From: Acidimicrobiia bacterium
Lineage (GTDB): Bacteria > Actinomycetota > Acidimicrobiia > UBA2766
Direction of reading: 5' to 3'
Length of the DNA: 64,000 bases
NCBI GenBank assembly: GCA_020850945.1
Contig: JADZDR010000061.1
Coordinates: 100,626 to 164,625, forward strand
The notes under the pieces are model-generated. The model saw only the letters and a program-made list of their open reading frames with translations. It did no database searches and was not told the DNA's origin. Below are positions 16,770 to 25,338 of this stretch, piece after piece. A program made the position numbers and the translations under genes. Each line of letters opens with the position of its first letter. Position 1 is the stretch's first letter.

Positions 16770-17723
16770 ATGGAGATGCCTACCCTGACCCAGCTCAGAT
16801 ATGCGGTCGCGGTCGCGGACCAGGCGCACTTCGGACGCGCAGCCGCACAGTGCGGAGTGAGCCAGCCCGCCCTGTCCTCACAGATCAAACAGCTCGAGGA
16901 GCGCCTCGGCACGTCGGTCTTCGAGCGCACGTCGCGCCGCGTCCACCTCACACCGCGGGGACGCGAGATCGTCCTCCACGCCCGCCGCGTCCTGCGCGAC
17001 GCGGACGAGCTCGTCGCCGTCGCCCGCGGGGAGACCGACCCCCTCACAGGCTCCCTGTACATGGGCGTCATCCCCACCGTCGCCCCCTACGTCCTCCCAC
17101 TCCTGCTGCCGGAGGTGCGCCGCCGGTACCCACATTTGCGCCTCTACCTCCGCGAGGACCAGACGGCACGTCTCGTCGAGCAACTGCGAGGTGACCGTCT
17201 CGACGTCCTCCTCCTCGCTCTCCCGCTCGACGAACCGGGCGTGAACGAGCACGCCGTGTTCACGGATCCGTTCGTGCTCGCGACACCACCTCACCATCCC
17301 CTCGCCGCACCCGACGCCGTAACGGAGAAGGAGCTCTCGGGCGCCGAGATCCTCCTCCTCGAGGAAGGCCATTGCCTGCGTGACCACGCGCTGGACGTGT
17401 GCAAGGAGAGCGGAGCGGCAGAAGCGGGCGCGACACGGGCCACGAGCCTCGGAACGCTCGTGCAGATGGTGGCGAACGGCATCGGCATGACACTCCTCCC
17501 GTCGATCGCAGTCGGGGTGGAGGCTCGCGACCCCCGCGAGCTCGTCGTGCGCCCGTTCACCGATCCGCAGCCCTCGAGGACGATCGGCCTCGCGTGGCGC
17601 CAATCCGCCACGGATGTGCGGGACTACCTGCTCATCGGTGAGACACTCGCCGACATCGTCTCGGACGCGTTCCCGGCCGCCGGGATCCTCGAGGCGTCGC
17701 CGAGGTCGGTCAGCCCAGGATGA
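16770..17723 (+). CDS. oxyR: Hydrogen peroxide sensor regulator OxyR
   Basis: A 317-residue LysR-type protein. After the helix-turn-helix (HFGRAAAQCGVSQPALSSQI) the regulatory domain carries GHCLRDHALDVC: Cys202 and Cys211 are nine residues apart, as are the peroxide-sensing Cys199 and Cys208 of E. coli OxyR. The surrounding ATSLGTLVQMVANGIGMTLL also matches OxyR. It should activate peroxide defence genes, none of which is adjacent. The start is ATG at 16770 with little leader. Its 3' end overlaps the convergent lipoprotein gene by 14 bases. Confidence 0.92.
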   Translation: MEMPTLTQLRYAVAVADQAHFGRAAAQCGVSQPALSSQIKQLEERLGTSVFERTSRRVHLTPRGREIVLHARRVLRDADELVAVARGETDPLTGSLYMGVIPTVAPYVLPLLLPEVRRRYPHLRLYLREDQTARLVEQLRGDRLDVLLLALPLDEPGVNEHAVFTDPFVLATPPHHPLAAPDAVTEKELSGAEILLLEEGHCLRDHALDVCKESGAAEAGATRATSLGTLVQMVANGIGMTLLPSIAVGVEARDPRELVVRPFTDPQPSRTIGLAWRQSATDVRDYLLIGETLADIVSDAFPAAGILEASPRSVSPG

Positions 17724-18354
17724 AGTCCGTGATCTCGCGGGCGAGTCCCGCTTCGTCGCTCTGCACCGTCATGTAGACGTTGTTGCAGAACTGGAAGGCG
17801 AACATCTTCTCGTCTTCAGAGCGGTAGACGAGAGCGCCGGCGACCGTATCCTTCTCGGCTGCACCGGCGGCGAACATCCCGCGCATCACGACGTCCGTAC
17901 TGGCCGAGAGCAACCCTGCCATGCCGGGCTCGAACACCATCGAGACGACGGATCCGCCACTCGCACCGCGTTGGATGTACGCGGCCCCGATGCTTTCGAG
18001 CCCCTTCTCCTCGGCGGGTCCGAGGTCGACCTCGGCACCTGCGGCGGAGATGTCCGCCGTCACCACCTCCCAACCGTCCCCGGATTCGGGAATGAACGAG
18101 TCGGCGGCACCGGCGCAGTTGCTCTCCTGGTTCGGCGACTTCCGAATGGACCGTGACCCGTCGACAGGTGCCGTCGTGGAGGGGAGCGTCACATCGGCAG
18201 TGCCGGCCTCGACGGTGACCTCTCCGTCGTCGCCAGGTGAGGTCGAGGCGGGCTTCGACAAGCGGCTCGTGTCGGACGAGCCACATGCCACGGCCACGAG
18301 GGTGGCTACCAGGAGCAGAGCAAGAGAAGCCGCCCCCTTGGCCGCGACGTTCAT
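17710..18354 (-). CDS. Lipoprotein of unknown function
   Basis: A 214-residue protein with a lipoprotein signal peptide ending VAVAC (Cys24), a Ser/Thr/Asp-rich linker to about residue 70 and a globular domain with two Cys (SNCAGAADSF and QFCNNVYM), probably a disulfide. I do not recognise the family. Its ATG overlaps the stop of the upstream lipoprotein gene by 4 bases, so the two are translationally coupled and probably work together at the cell surface. The 3' end overlaps oxyR by 14 bases on the opposite strand. Confidence 0.75.
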   Translation of the reverse strand: MNVAAKGAASLALLLVATLVAVACGSSDTSRLSKPASTSPGDDGEVTVEAGTADVTLPSTTAPVDGSRSIRKSPNQESNCAGAADSFIPESGDGWEVVTADISAAGAEVDLGPAEEKGLESIGAAYIQRGASGGSVVSMVFEPGMAGLLSASTDVVMRGMFAAGAAEKDTVAGALVYRSEDEKMFAFQFCNNVYMTVQSDEAGLAREITDFILG

Positions 18355-19001
18355 TTCCCGCTCTCGATGGATGCCTTCGTGGCTGCGTCAGCCATCTCGC
18401 GACTCTCGGTGCTGAACACGACGACGACGACGTCCTTCTCGGGACTGAAGAACTGGATGGTGATCGTGGGGAGTGGAGGTGTGCCCTCCGGGAGCTGCTG
18501 TCCCTGGAGCTGCTGTGCCATGTCGAACGTGATCACGGTGACGTCCACGCCGTCGACCTTGACGGTCTCCTGGGTCGCGCCGGCCGCCGACTGACCGAGG
18601 CTCTTCTGGACGGCGTCGACACCCTCACTCGACTGGAGGGCACCAACGAACAGGGCCGGCATCTCCTGCCCGAATGCGGCGTTCTCGCCCGTTGACGGGA
18701 TCTCACCGACCGCGATCCCCTCGACCTTGGGGATCGACGAAGCGAGACTCTGTCCGAGTTGGGAGGTGTTCTTTGCGTCCTCACCCTCCGGAGGTGCCGT
18801 GGTGGTCGCGCCCTCCTCGCCCTCCTTGGGCACCGTGACCTCCTTGCGCTCGAGCTTCTGGCCGTTGACCTCCTCGGGGATCCACTTCTCGAGATCAGAG
18901 CTGGCACCCGATCCCCCGCCTCCGCCGTCGCCTCCGCAGGCGGCAACGAGGAACATCACTGAAAGTACGAACGCAACTATGCGTATAGGACGGGCACGCA
19001 C
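18351..19001 (-). CDS. Lipoprotein of unknown function
   Basis: A 216-residue protein with signal peptide ending LVAAC (Cys22), a Gly-rich segment, an acidic Thr/Pro linker (EEGATTTAPPEGEDAKNT) and a C-terminal alpha/beta domain with TVKVDGVDVTVITFDMAQ and PTITIQFFSPEKDVVVVVF. No family is recognised. The GTG at 19001 is used; an ATG a few bases upstream is out of frame. It is the first gene of a two-lipoprotein unit. The 224 bases upstream hold no gene that I can support. Confidence 0.75.
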   Translation of the reverse strand: MRARPIRIVAFVLSVMFLVAACGGDGGGGGSGASSDLEKWIPEEVNGQKLERKEVTVPKEGEEGATTTAPPEGEDAKNTSQLGQSLASSIPKVEGIAVGEIPSTGENAAFGQEMPALFVGALQSSEGVDAVQKSLGQSAAGATQETVKVDGVDVTVITFDMAQQLQGQQLPEGTPPLPTITIQFFSPEKDVVVVVFSTESREMADAATKASIESGK

Positions 19002-19225
19002 GCCATTGTCTCCTCGGTTGGGTGAGTGGTGGTTCGGGCACAGTCGACCGGTGAATCACCAGGTGATCGGCTGGCGATCGCCCGCCAGACCTTGGCATCC
19101 ATGCCTGAGAACTACCTTAGGGACCTCAGTGAGACCACAGGATACGGCTGTGCGGTCTCAATTCGGCATTCCGGCGCGATTGGCCTCTTTCGGGCGGGGC
19201 GGGCCGTGACGGGCTCGGACGTCGC

Positions 19226-20332
19226 TCACACGTGGATGAGGTCGTGTGCAGCCGTGTTGAGGGGCTCGACACCCTCGTCTGTCACGGCCACGATGTCCTC
19301 GAGACGCAGGCCGAACACACCGGGCACGTAGATCCCGGGCTCGATCGAGAAGCACATCCCGGTCTCGAGGGGGCTGTTGTTGCCCGCAACGATGTATGGC
19401 GCCTCGTGCTCGTCCATGCCGATCCCGTGGCCGGTGCGGTGTATGAAGGCGTCTCCCCACCCCGTCTCGGCGAGCCCCGCACGGGCGACGGCATCCACGG
19501 ACTCGGCAGACACGCCCGGATGCACGTGTGCGACCGCCGCCTCCTGCGCCGCCCGCAGGTTGCCGTAGGCACGTGCCACGTCGCCCCCGGGCTCACCCAC
19601 GCAGACCACCCTCGTGATGTCCGAGCAGTAGCCGCCGAGTGTGCCGCCGACGTCGACGACGATCGCGTCGCCGGGTTCGATCACCCGCGCTCCCGCCGTG
19701 TGGTGGGGGGAGGCGGCGTTCGGACCTGATGCGACGATCACGAAGTTGACGCGGGCGTGGCCGGCGTCGCGCAGGAGGCCGGAGATCTCACGCGCCACGT
19801 CGGCCTCGGTCCGCCCGACCCACTCGACATCCGAGTAGGCGGATACGACCCGGTCCACCGCTGCGGCCGCCGCCTGCAACATGTCGAGTTCGACAGGCGA
19901 CTTGACGACACGCAGCGGTTCCATCACCCGTCCTGCCGGTACGAAGCGGGCATGGCGGAAGGCATCCTGCACGGAGAGGAGGGTCCCTGCCCACATCCGC
20001 TCCGACACGGCGATGATCGGTGCCGGCGGACAGGCCCGGCGGAGCTCGGCTGCGACGACCTTGATCATGTCCTCGCCGTCCCGCCAGGCACGCAGCTCGA
20101 CGAGCCCGTCGGGCATCTCGAGGCGTGGAGCTTCGAGCTCGGGCACGACGAGCGTCGGCGGGCCATACGTCCCGATCACGAGGAGTGTGATGCGCTCGAG
20201 GGGCATGGCGTCGTAGCCGCAGAGATACGTGAGGTCGGATCCCGCGCTCAGGGCGAGACAGTCGATCGATCGGTCCTGCATGGCGGCAGTCGCCCGCGCG
20301 ATGCGATCCGCGTACTCCTCGGGACCGATCAC
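19226..20332 (-). CDS. M24 family metallopeptidase (Xaa-Pro aminopeptidase-like)
   Basis: A 368-residue protein with a creatinase-like N-terminal domain and a pita-bread catalytic domain. Metal ligands are visible: Asp in IVVDVGGTLGGYCSDITR (two), His in HRTGHGIGMDEHEAPYI, Glu in SIEPGIYVPG and Glu in RLEDIVAV. The family removes N-terminal residues before proline or hydrolyses related amides in the cytoplasm. I chose the GTG at 20332, whose GTGA overlaps the lipBA stop by 4 bases; the upstream GTG at 20347 gives five more residues. It is probably translated with lipBA. Confidence 0.9.
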   Translation of the reverse strand: MIGPEEYADRIARATAAMQDRSIDCLALSAGSDLTYLCGYDAMPLERITLLVIGTYGPPTLVVPELEAPRLEMPDGLVELRAWRDGEDMIKVVAAELRRACPPAPIIAVSERMWAGTLLSVQDAFRHARFVPAGRVMEPLRVVKSPVELDMLQAAAAAVDRVVSAYSDVEWVGRTEADVAREISGLLRDAGHARVNFVIVASGPNAASPHHTAGARVIEPGDAIVVDVGGTLGGYCSDITRVVCVGEPGGDVARAYGNLRAAQEAAVAHVHPGVSAESVDAVARAGLAETGWGDAFIHRTGHGIGMDEHEAPYIVAGNNSPLETGMCFSIEPGIYVPGVFGLRLEDIVAVTDEGVEPLNTAAHDLIHV

Positions 20333-21984
20333 TGGGCCGCCTCGCACGCGTTCTGGGCAGGGCGTGGCGGGCCGAGGGCACGGGCGGCGTGGAAACTCGA
20401 GCGGACCATCGGGCCCGCCTCGACGTACGCGAAACCGAGGCTCCGGCCGAGCTCGCCGAGCTCGTCGAACTCGGCGGGCTCGACCCAGCGTCGTACTGGG
20501 AGATGTCGGGCCGACGGTCGCAGGTACTGGCCCACGGTGAGGATCGAACAGCCGACCGCGGCGAGGTCACGCATGGTCGCGTGGACCTCGGCCGTGGTCT
20601 CGCCGAGACCGAGCATGATCCCGGACTTCGTGGTGAGGCCGGCCGCCCCCGCCCGCGCGAGGAGTGTGAGGCTGCGCGCGTAGCCCGCCTGCGGCCGCAC
20701 GAGTCGCTGGAAGCGGGTGACGGTCTCGATGTTGTGGTTGAAGACATCGGGTGAGGCGGCAAAGACCGCGGCGGCGGCACCGGCATCCCCCTTGAAATCG
20801 GGCACGAGCACCTCGACCGTGCAGCGGGGTCGAAGTGCACGGATCGCATCGATCGCGGCCGCGAAGACCGACGCGCCCCCGTCGGGCAGGTCGTCCCGTG
20901 CCACGGACGTGAGCACGGCGTGCTCGAGACCCATGCGGGCCACGGCCTCGGCCACGCGTGCCGGCTCCTCGGTGTCGACAGGCAGCGGCCGTCGCGTGTC
21001 GACCTCGCAGAACCCGCATGACCGCGTGCAACGTCTCCCGAGCAGCATGAGCGTCGCGGTCCTCTCGGACCAGCACTCGAAGATGTTCGGGCAGCCTGCC
21101 TCTTCGCACACTGTGTTCAGGTCGAGGTCGCGCATCATCGCCTTGATCTGCATGTAGCCACGGTCGCCGAGACGGGCCCTGTTCCGCAACCACGCCGGCC
21201 GCGTCCTCGCCTGGTCACGGACATCCGGCCCGGATGCGACCGCCGCGACCCGCAACGGGACCCCCCGACGCGCCGGCGCGCCTGGTTCTTCGGTGGTGAT
21301 GTCGAGGCCCGGATCCGGACTGCGCGCGAAGACGTCGGCCGCGTGGCGGGCGAAGGCCTCGCCTACAGTCTCCACGGTGGGCACCCGGGCACCGAGGAAA
21401 TCCCGCATGCTCGTGACCGACCGGTCGGCGAGACCGCACGGCACGATGTGGCGCCAGTGCCCCATGTCAGGCGCCACGTTCAACGCCGTGCCGTGCATCG
21501 TCACGCCCCGCGTGATGCGACACCCGACCGCAGCCACCTTGCCGCGTTCGGTCCAGACACCCGAGTAGCCCTCCTCGCGGAAGGCCGGGACACCGAAGTC
21601 GTCGAGGGTGCGGATGACGATCTCCTCGAGGTTCCGCACGTGGGCAACGACGTCAGGTGCCGGTCCGAGGTCCAGGATCGGATACGCCACGAGCTGGCCG
21701 GGGCCGTGGTAGGTGACGTCTCCACCCCGGTTCGTCTCCACGACACCGATCCCCGCCGCCTCGAGCTCCTCCCGGGGCGTGAGGACGTGCGCGGGTTCGG
21801 CATTGCGACCCAGCGTGAACACGGGCGGGTGTTCGAGGAGGAGAAGCCAGTCCTGGTCCTTGCCGGCCACGCGCCGTTCGAAGAGAGTGGTCTGGAGGTC
21901 GAGGGCCTCGAGGTACGGCACGCGGCCCAGCCGGCGCACTGCGAGCGGCGCGACGTCGTCGTCACGGTCGGACATCTGCTCCAT
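20329..21984 (-). CDS. Fused octanoyltransferase LipB and lipoyl synthase LipA
   Basis: One 551-residue frame carries both lipoate assembly enzymes. Residues 1-225 are LipB: Lys149 (in RGKVAAVGCRITRG) and Cys183 (in VPCGL) are the acyl-transfer residues. Residues 265-540 are LipA: CEEAGCPNIFEC holds the auxiliary cluster (Cys293, 298, 304), CTRSCGFC the radical-SAM cluster (Cys319, 323, 326), and RSSFHA at 528-533 the C-terminal serine ligand. A ~40-residue Pro/Arg-rich linker joins them. The enzyme would move octanoate from ACP to E2 or GcvH and insert two sulfurs. Start ATG at 21984, or at 21975 which has GGAG in front. Dihydrolipoamide dehydrogenase lies just upstream. Confidence 0.93.
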   Translation of the reverse strand: MEQMSDRDDDVAPLAVRRLGRVPYLEALDLQTTLFERRVAGKDQDWLLLLEHPPVFTLGRNAEPAHVLTPREELEAAGIGVVETNRGGDVTYHGPGQLVAYPILDLGPAPDVVAHVRNLEEIVIRTLDDFGVPAFREEGYSGVWTERGKVAAVGCRITRGVTMHGTALNVAPDMGHWRHIVPCGLADRSVTSMRDFLGARVPTVETVGEAFARHAADVFARSPDPGLDITTEEPGAPARRGVPLRVAAVASGPDVRDQARTRPAWLRNRARLGDRGYMQIKAMMRDLDLNTVCEEAGCPNIFECWSERTATLMLLGRRCTRSCGFCEVDTRRPLPVDTEEPARVAEAVARMGLEHAVLTSVARDDLPDGGASVFAAAIDAIRALRPRCTVEVLVPDFKGDAGAAAAVFAASPDVFNHNIETVTRFQRLVRPQAGYARSLTLLARAGAAGLTTKSGIMLGLGETTAEVHATMRDLAAVGCSILTVGQYLRPSARHLPVRRWVEPAEFDELGELGRSLGFAYVEAGPMVRSSFHAARALGPPRPAQNACEAAQ

Positions 21985-22026
21985 CGACGCCGACCCTACT
22001 CCCCTCTACCCCCGAGGCGACCGGGA

Positions 22027-23418
22027 TCAGCCGTGCAGGCCACGCCCCGTCATCGAGAGGGCGGTCTCGCCGATCGCCTCACCCAGCGTGGGGTGGGCGT
22101 GGACCAGATGGCCGAGCTCGCCCACCGTCGCCTCCCAGTTCGTGGCCAGGTACCCCTCCGTGAGCTGCTCCGTCGCCCACGGGCCGACGATGTGGAAGCC
22201 GAGGAGCTGACCGGTCACGGCGTCGGCCACGACCTTCACGAACCCGCGCGTCTCACCCAGGATCACCGCCCGCGCCACACCCGCGTAGTTGTGCTTGGTG
22301 ACCTCCACCTCGTAGCCCTGCGCCCGTGCCGCCTCCTCGGTGAGACCGCACCACGCCACCTCCGGATGCGTGTACACACACCACGGGACTCGGTCGTAGA
22401 CGACACCGCGTGGGTCCTCGCCGAGGATGTCACGGATCGCGACCATGGCTTCGGCATAGCCGACGTGGGCGAGCGCCGGGGTGTCGACGACGTCCCCGAC
22501 CGCGTAGACACCCGGTACCGCCGTCCGCATGTTCGCGGTGTCGACCTCGACGTGGCCGCGATCCGTCACACCGACGCCGAGCTCCTCGAGGCCGAGCCCG
22601 GCCCCGGCCGGCCGCCTGCCCACGGCGACGAGGATCAGCTCGACGTCGGCCTCGAGGCCCTCACCCCCGTGCTCGAAGCTGACCGTCCGCATGCCGGGAG
22701 TCGCCGCCTCGGTGTGCCCCAGCACCTTCGCGCCCAGGCGGATGTCCGCCCCACGCCGGCGGAGCTGGTTCACGAGCTGCGTGCTGATCTCCTCGTCCGC
22801 ACTGCCCAGAGCGGTGGGCATGAGCTCGAGCACGAGGACGTCGACACCCATGTCCACGAAGGCGGACGCGAACTCGCAGCCGATGACCCCCGCCCCGACG
22901 ATGGCGACGCTCTCGGGAAGCTCATCGAGGAAGAGGGCGTGGTCACTCGACACGACAGTGCCGCCGTCGATCTCGAAACCCGGGATCGACGAAGGTGTGC
23001 TGCCGGTCGCGACGACGATCGCATCGGCCTCGATCCTCGTGCCGTCGACGTCCACGGTATCGGGTGCGGCGACGTGGCCACGTCCGCTCAGGACGGTGAC
23101 GTTGCGGCCCTTGAGGAGACCGCTCACACCCTTCACGAGACGGTCGACGACGGCGGACTGGCGGGAGAGGACCTGGGTCCAGTCGAGCTCGTGCGCCGCC
23201 ACCGTGACACCGAACTCCCCCGCGTCCCCCACCGTGCGCAGGACGTCTGCCGTCTGGAGGAGCTCTTTGGCCGGAATGCAGCCCCGGTTCAGGCAGGTTC
23301 CGCCGACCTTGTCCGCCTCGACGAGGGCGACCTGCAGACCTGTCGCAGCCCCGTAGAGGGCGGCGGCGTAGCCGCCCGGTCCCGCCCCGACGACGGCCAC
23401 ATCGAATCGGTCGGGCAT
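22027..23418 (-). CDS. lpd: Dihydrolipoamide dehydrogenase (E3)
   Basis: A 463-residue flavoprotein disulfide reductase. VVGAGPGGYAAALYGA binds FAD, GGTCLNRGCIPAKELL contains the redox pair Cys42/Cys47, VGAGVIGCEFAS binds NAD, and HAHPTLGEAIGE holds the active-site His/Glu of the partner subunit. It reoxidises dihydrolipoamide on 2-oxoacid dehydrogenase or glycine cleavage complexes. AGGAGGAGCG precedes the ATG at 23418. The lipB-lipA fusion follows 42 bases later, which makes a lipoate assembly and use unit; E1 and E2 genes are not in the window. Confidence 0.95.
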   Translation of the reverse strand: MPDRFDVAVVGAGPGGYAAALYGAATGLQVALVEADKVGGTCLNRGCIPAKELLQTADVLRTVGDAGEFGVTVAAHELDWTQVLSRQSAVVDRLVKGVSGLLKGRNVTVLSGRGHVAAPDTVDVDGTRIEADAIVVATGSTPSSIPGFEIDGGTVVSSDHALFLDELPESVAIVGAGVIGCEFASAFVDMGVDVLVLELMPTALGSADEEISTQLVNQLRRRGADIRLGAKVLGHTEAATPGMRTVSFEHGGEGLEADVELILVAVGRRPAGAGLGLEELGVGVTDRGHVEVDTANMRTAVPGVYAVGDVVDTPALAHVGYAEAMVAIRDILGEDPRGVVYDRVPWCVYTHPEVAWCGLTEEAARAQGYEVEVTKHNYAGVARAVILGETRGFVKVVADAVTGQLLGFHIVGPWATEQLTEGYLATNWEATVGELGHLVHAHPTLGEAIGETALSMTGRGLHG

Positions 23419-23513
23419 CGCTCCTCCTGTCGTCTCGACCCTGCGACGATACGATCGGATCCTAGGACCCGGCTCCTCCCCGGTCAGGGGCACGTCCTAC
23501 GATCAGAGCCGGC

Positions 23514-23603
23514 ATGCCGACCCGCTGGCTCATCCTCGCAGCTCTGCTCACCGGCCTCGCGATACTCGTCGCCGGGACCGTCTTCTTCCTGCGTGTGATC
23601 TGA
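23514..23603 (+). CDS. Candidate 29-residue single-pass membrane peptide
   Basis: In the gap between lpd and fabI an ATG opens a 29-codon frame encoding MPTRWLILAALLTGLAILV and then AGTVFFLRVI. It has a basic N-terminus, one hydrophobic helix of ~20 residues and a stop ten bases before the fabI stop codon on the other strand. The composition is what a real small membrane protein would show, but nothing else supports translation. Confidence 0.35.
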   Translation: MPTRWLILAALLTGLAILVAGTVFFLRVI

Positions 23604-23612
23604 GTGTCGCCG

Positions 23613-24380
23613 TCACGCCCCCATCGCGTGATACCCGCCGTCGACGTGCAAGAGCTCACCCGTGACGGCCTGCGACCAGTCGGAGAGCAGAACGCATGCC
23701 ATCTTCGCGACCGGTGCGGGATCCGTGATGTCCCAGCCGAGCGGCGCCCGCTCCGACCACGCGTCCTCGAACCGCTCGAAGCCGGGGATCGACTTCGCCG
23801 CCATCGTGCGCAGCGGGCCGGCGGCGAGTGCGTTGACGCGAATCCCCCGTGGGCCGAGCTCACGGGCACAGTAACGCGTGATCGACTCGAGCGCCGCCTT
23901 CGCCACACCCATCCAGTCGTAGCTCGGCCACGCGACCCGGGCGTCGAAGTCGAGGCTCACGATCGACGCCCCGTCCGCCAGCACGGGACCGAGCCCGCGC
24001 GCGATCGCGGCGAGCGAGTAGGCGCTCGTCTGCAGGGCGACGGCGACGCTCTCCCAGTCGGCGGCGAGGAAGTCGCCGCCGAGGCACTCGGCGGGGGCGA
24101 AGCCGATCGCATGCAACACACCGTCCACCTCACCCCATCGCGCCCGCAGGTCCTGCGCCACGGCAGCGATGTGGTCGGACGCGTTCACGTCCATCTCGAG
24201 CACGTCGGGCGCCTCCGGCAGGCGCTGCGCGACCTTCTGCGTGAGCGACAGCCCGCGGCCGGCCCCCGTGAGCACGACGTGAGCACCCTCCTCGAGCGCC
24301 GTGCGTGCAACCGCGAACGCGATCGACTTGTCAGTCAGGACACCTGTGATCAGGAGGCGTTTGCCCTCCAGCAAAGTCAT
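23613..24380 (-). CDS. fabI: Enoyl-ACP reductase FabI (InhA-like)
   Basis: A 255-residue SDR-fold enoyl-ACP reductase. GVLTDKSIAFAVARTALEEG is the characteristic FabI/InhA cofactor motif and SYDWMGVAKAALES carries the catalytic Tyr-x6-Lys. VNALAAGPLRTMAAKSIPGF is the substrate-loop region. It reduces trans-2-enoyl-ACP with NADH in the last step of each FAS-II cycle. The ATG at 24380 has GAGAGGACC upstream; the open frame further upstream is not family-like. It lies next to, but apart from, the fabD-H-G-acp-F row and is divergent from the SCP2-like gene. Confidence 0.94.
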   Translation of the reverse strand: MTLLEGKRLLITGVLTDKSIAFAVARTALEEGAHVVLTGAGRGLSLTQKVAQRLPEAPDVLEMDVNASDHIAAVAQDLRARWGEVDGVLHAIGFAPAECLGGDFLAADWESVAVALQTSAYSLAAIARGLGPVLADGASIVSLDFDARVAWPSYDWMGVAKAALESITRYCARELGPRGIRVNALAAGPLRTMAAKSIPGFERFEDAWSERAPLGWDITDPAPVAKMACVLLSDWSQAVTGELLHVDGGYHAMGA

Positions 24381-24511
24381 TCCGGTCCTCTCGTCGCCTA
24401 CCTGATCGACCCCACGGCCCCGCGTAGGGTTTCGCAGCCTGAATCTGGCGCCCCACACTGCCACACCGTTAGCGTGTGATGCGGATCCTGCCAGAAAGCG
24501 AAGGACCGAAC

Positions 24512-24889
24512 GTGCGCTTCCTCTCGACCGACTGGCTCGCTCAGGTGCGAAACGCCCTGGCCGAGGATGCGACCTTCGCAGAAGCCGCGAAGGACGCGTC
24601 GTTTCGCATGTCGATAGTGGCCGAGGATGCACCTCCGTGGGCAGGCGACCTCACGATCGTGCTCGAGGCAGGCCGGATCGAGCTCGAGGAGGGCAGCACC
24701 GGCAAACCCGACGCCGTCGGCAAGGCGGCATACACGGACTGGCTCGCCATCCTCCGCCACGAACTGCACCCGCGTGACGCCGTCCTCACCGGCAAGCTCC
24801 GCGGCAGCGGCCCCCTCACCGTGCTGCGCCACTACCGTGTCATCGACACGGCACTCGACGTCCTGCGCACGGTCCCCTGCGACGAATAG
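24512..24889 (+). CDS. SCP2 sterol-carrier-like domain protein
   Basis: A 125-residue single-domain protein. VRFLSTDWLAQVRNALAED matches the opening helix of stand-alone SCP2 proteins, and DLTIVLEAGRIELEEG, AYTDWLAILRHELHPRDAVL and GKLRGSGPLTVLRHY follow the SCP2 beta-sheet and lipid-tunnel pattern. Such proteins bind fatty acyl or sterol ligands non-covalently. The GTG at 24512 is preceded by GAAGGA; an ATG at 24479 in frame is possible. It stands between fabI and the fabZ-like gene, which suits a lipid-handling role. Confidence 0.75.
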   Translation: MRFLSTDWLAQVRNALAEDATFAEAAKDASFRMSIVAEDAPPWAGDLTIVLEAGRIELEEGSTGKPDAVGKAAYTDWLAILRHELHPRDAVLTGKLRGSGPLTVLRHYRVIDTALDVLRTVPCDE

Positions 24890-24922
24890 ACACGGCGCCG
24901 CTCCACACGGTTGAGTTCCGGT

Positions 24923-25327
24923 ATGGACCCAACCACCTGGCTGCCGCACAGACCACCCTTCCTTCTCGTGGACGACGTGGAGCTGGGCGAGGACGGCCAC
25001 ACCGCCACCGGCGTGTGGACGCCCGGACCGGAACGATATGAAGGCCACTTCCCCGGTCGGCCCATGCTCCCCGGTGTCCTCCAGGTCGAATCGATCGCCC
25101 AGGTGGGAGCATGCGCCCTGCTCGCCGGTGGGACCGACGGACTTCCCGTCTTCTCCGGGCTCGAGAAGGTGCGCTGGCGGCGGCCCGTCGAACCGGGTGA
25201 GACCCTGCACATCGAGGTGACGCTCGACTCGTTCCGGCACGGGGTCGGCAAGGCGAGCGGCCACGCTTCCGTCGGTGACGAGCGCTGCTGCGAGGCCCGC
25301 CTCATGTTCTCCGTCGTGGCGGGCTGA
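24923..25327 (+). CDS. fabZ: 3-hydroxyacyl-ACP dehydratase, FabZ-like
   Basis: A 134-residue hot-dog-fold enzyme. LPHRPPFLLVD, GHFPGRPMLPGVLQVESIAQ and VRWRRPVEPGETL are FabZ signatures; the His in GHFPG and the Glu in QVESIAQ are the catalytic pair. It removes water from 3-hydroxyacyl-ACP. Mycobacteria use HadABC for this step, so a FabZ-type enzyme is worth noting. I chose the ATG at 24923 over a TTG four codons upstream. It converges on fabF with 11 bases between stops, which completes the local FAS-II set. Confidence 0.88.
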   Translation: MDPTTWLPHRPPFLLVDDVELGEDGHTATGVWTPGPERYEGHFPGRPMLPGVLQVESIAQVGACALLAGGTDGLPVFSGLEKVRWRRPVEPGETLHIEVTLDSFRHGVGKASGHASVGDERCCEARLMFSVVAG

Positions 25328-25338
25328 CGGGGCGACGC

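Noticed and set aside
21343..23598. 751-codon plus-strand frame opposite lipBA and lpd
   Set aside because: Composition is His/Arg/Asp-rich without domains, and it is fully antisense to two confirmed enzymes.
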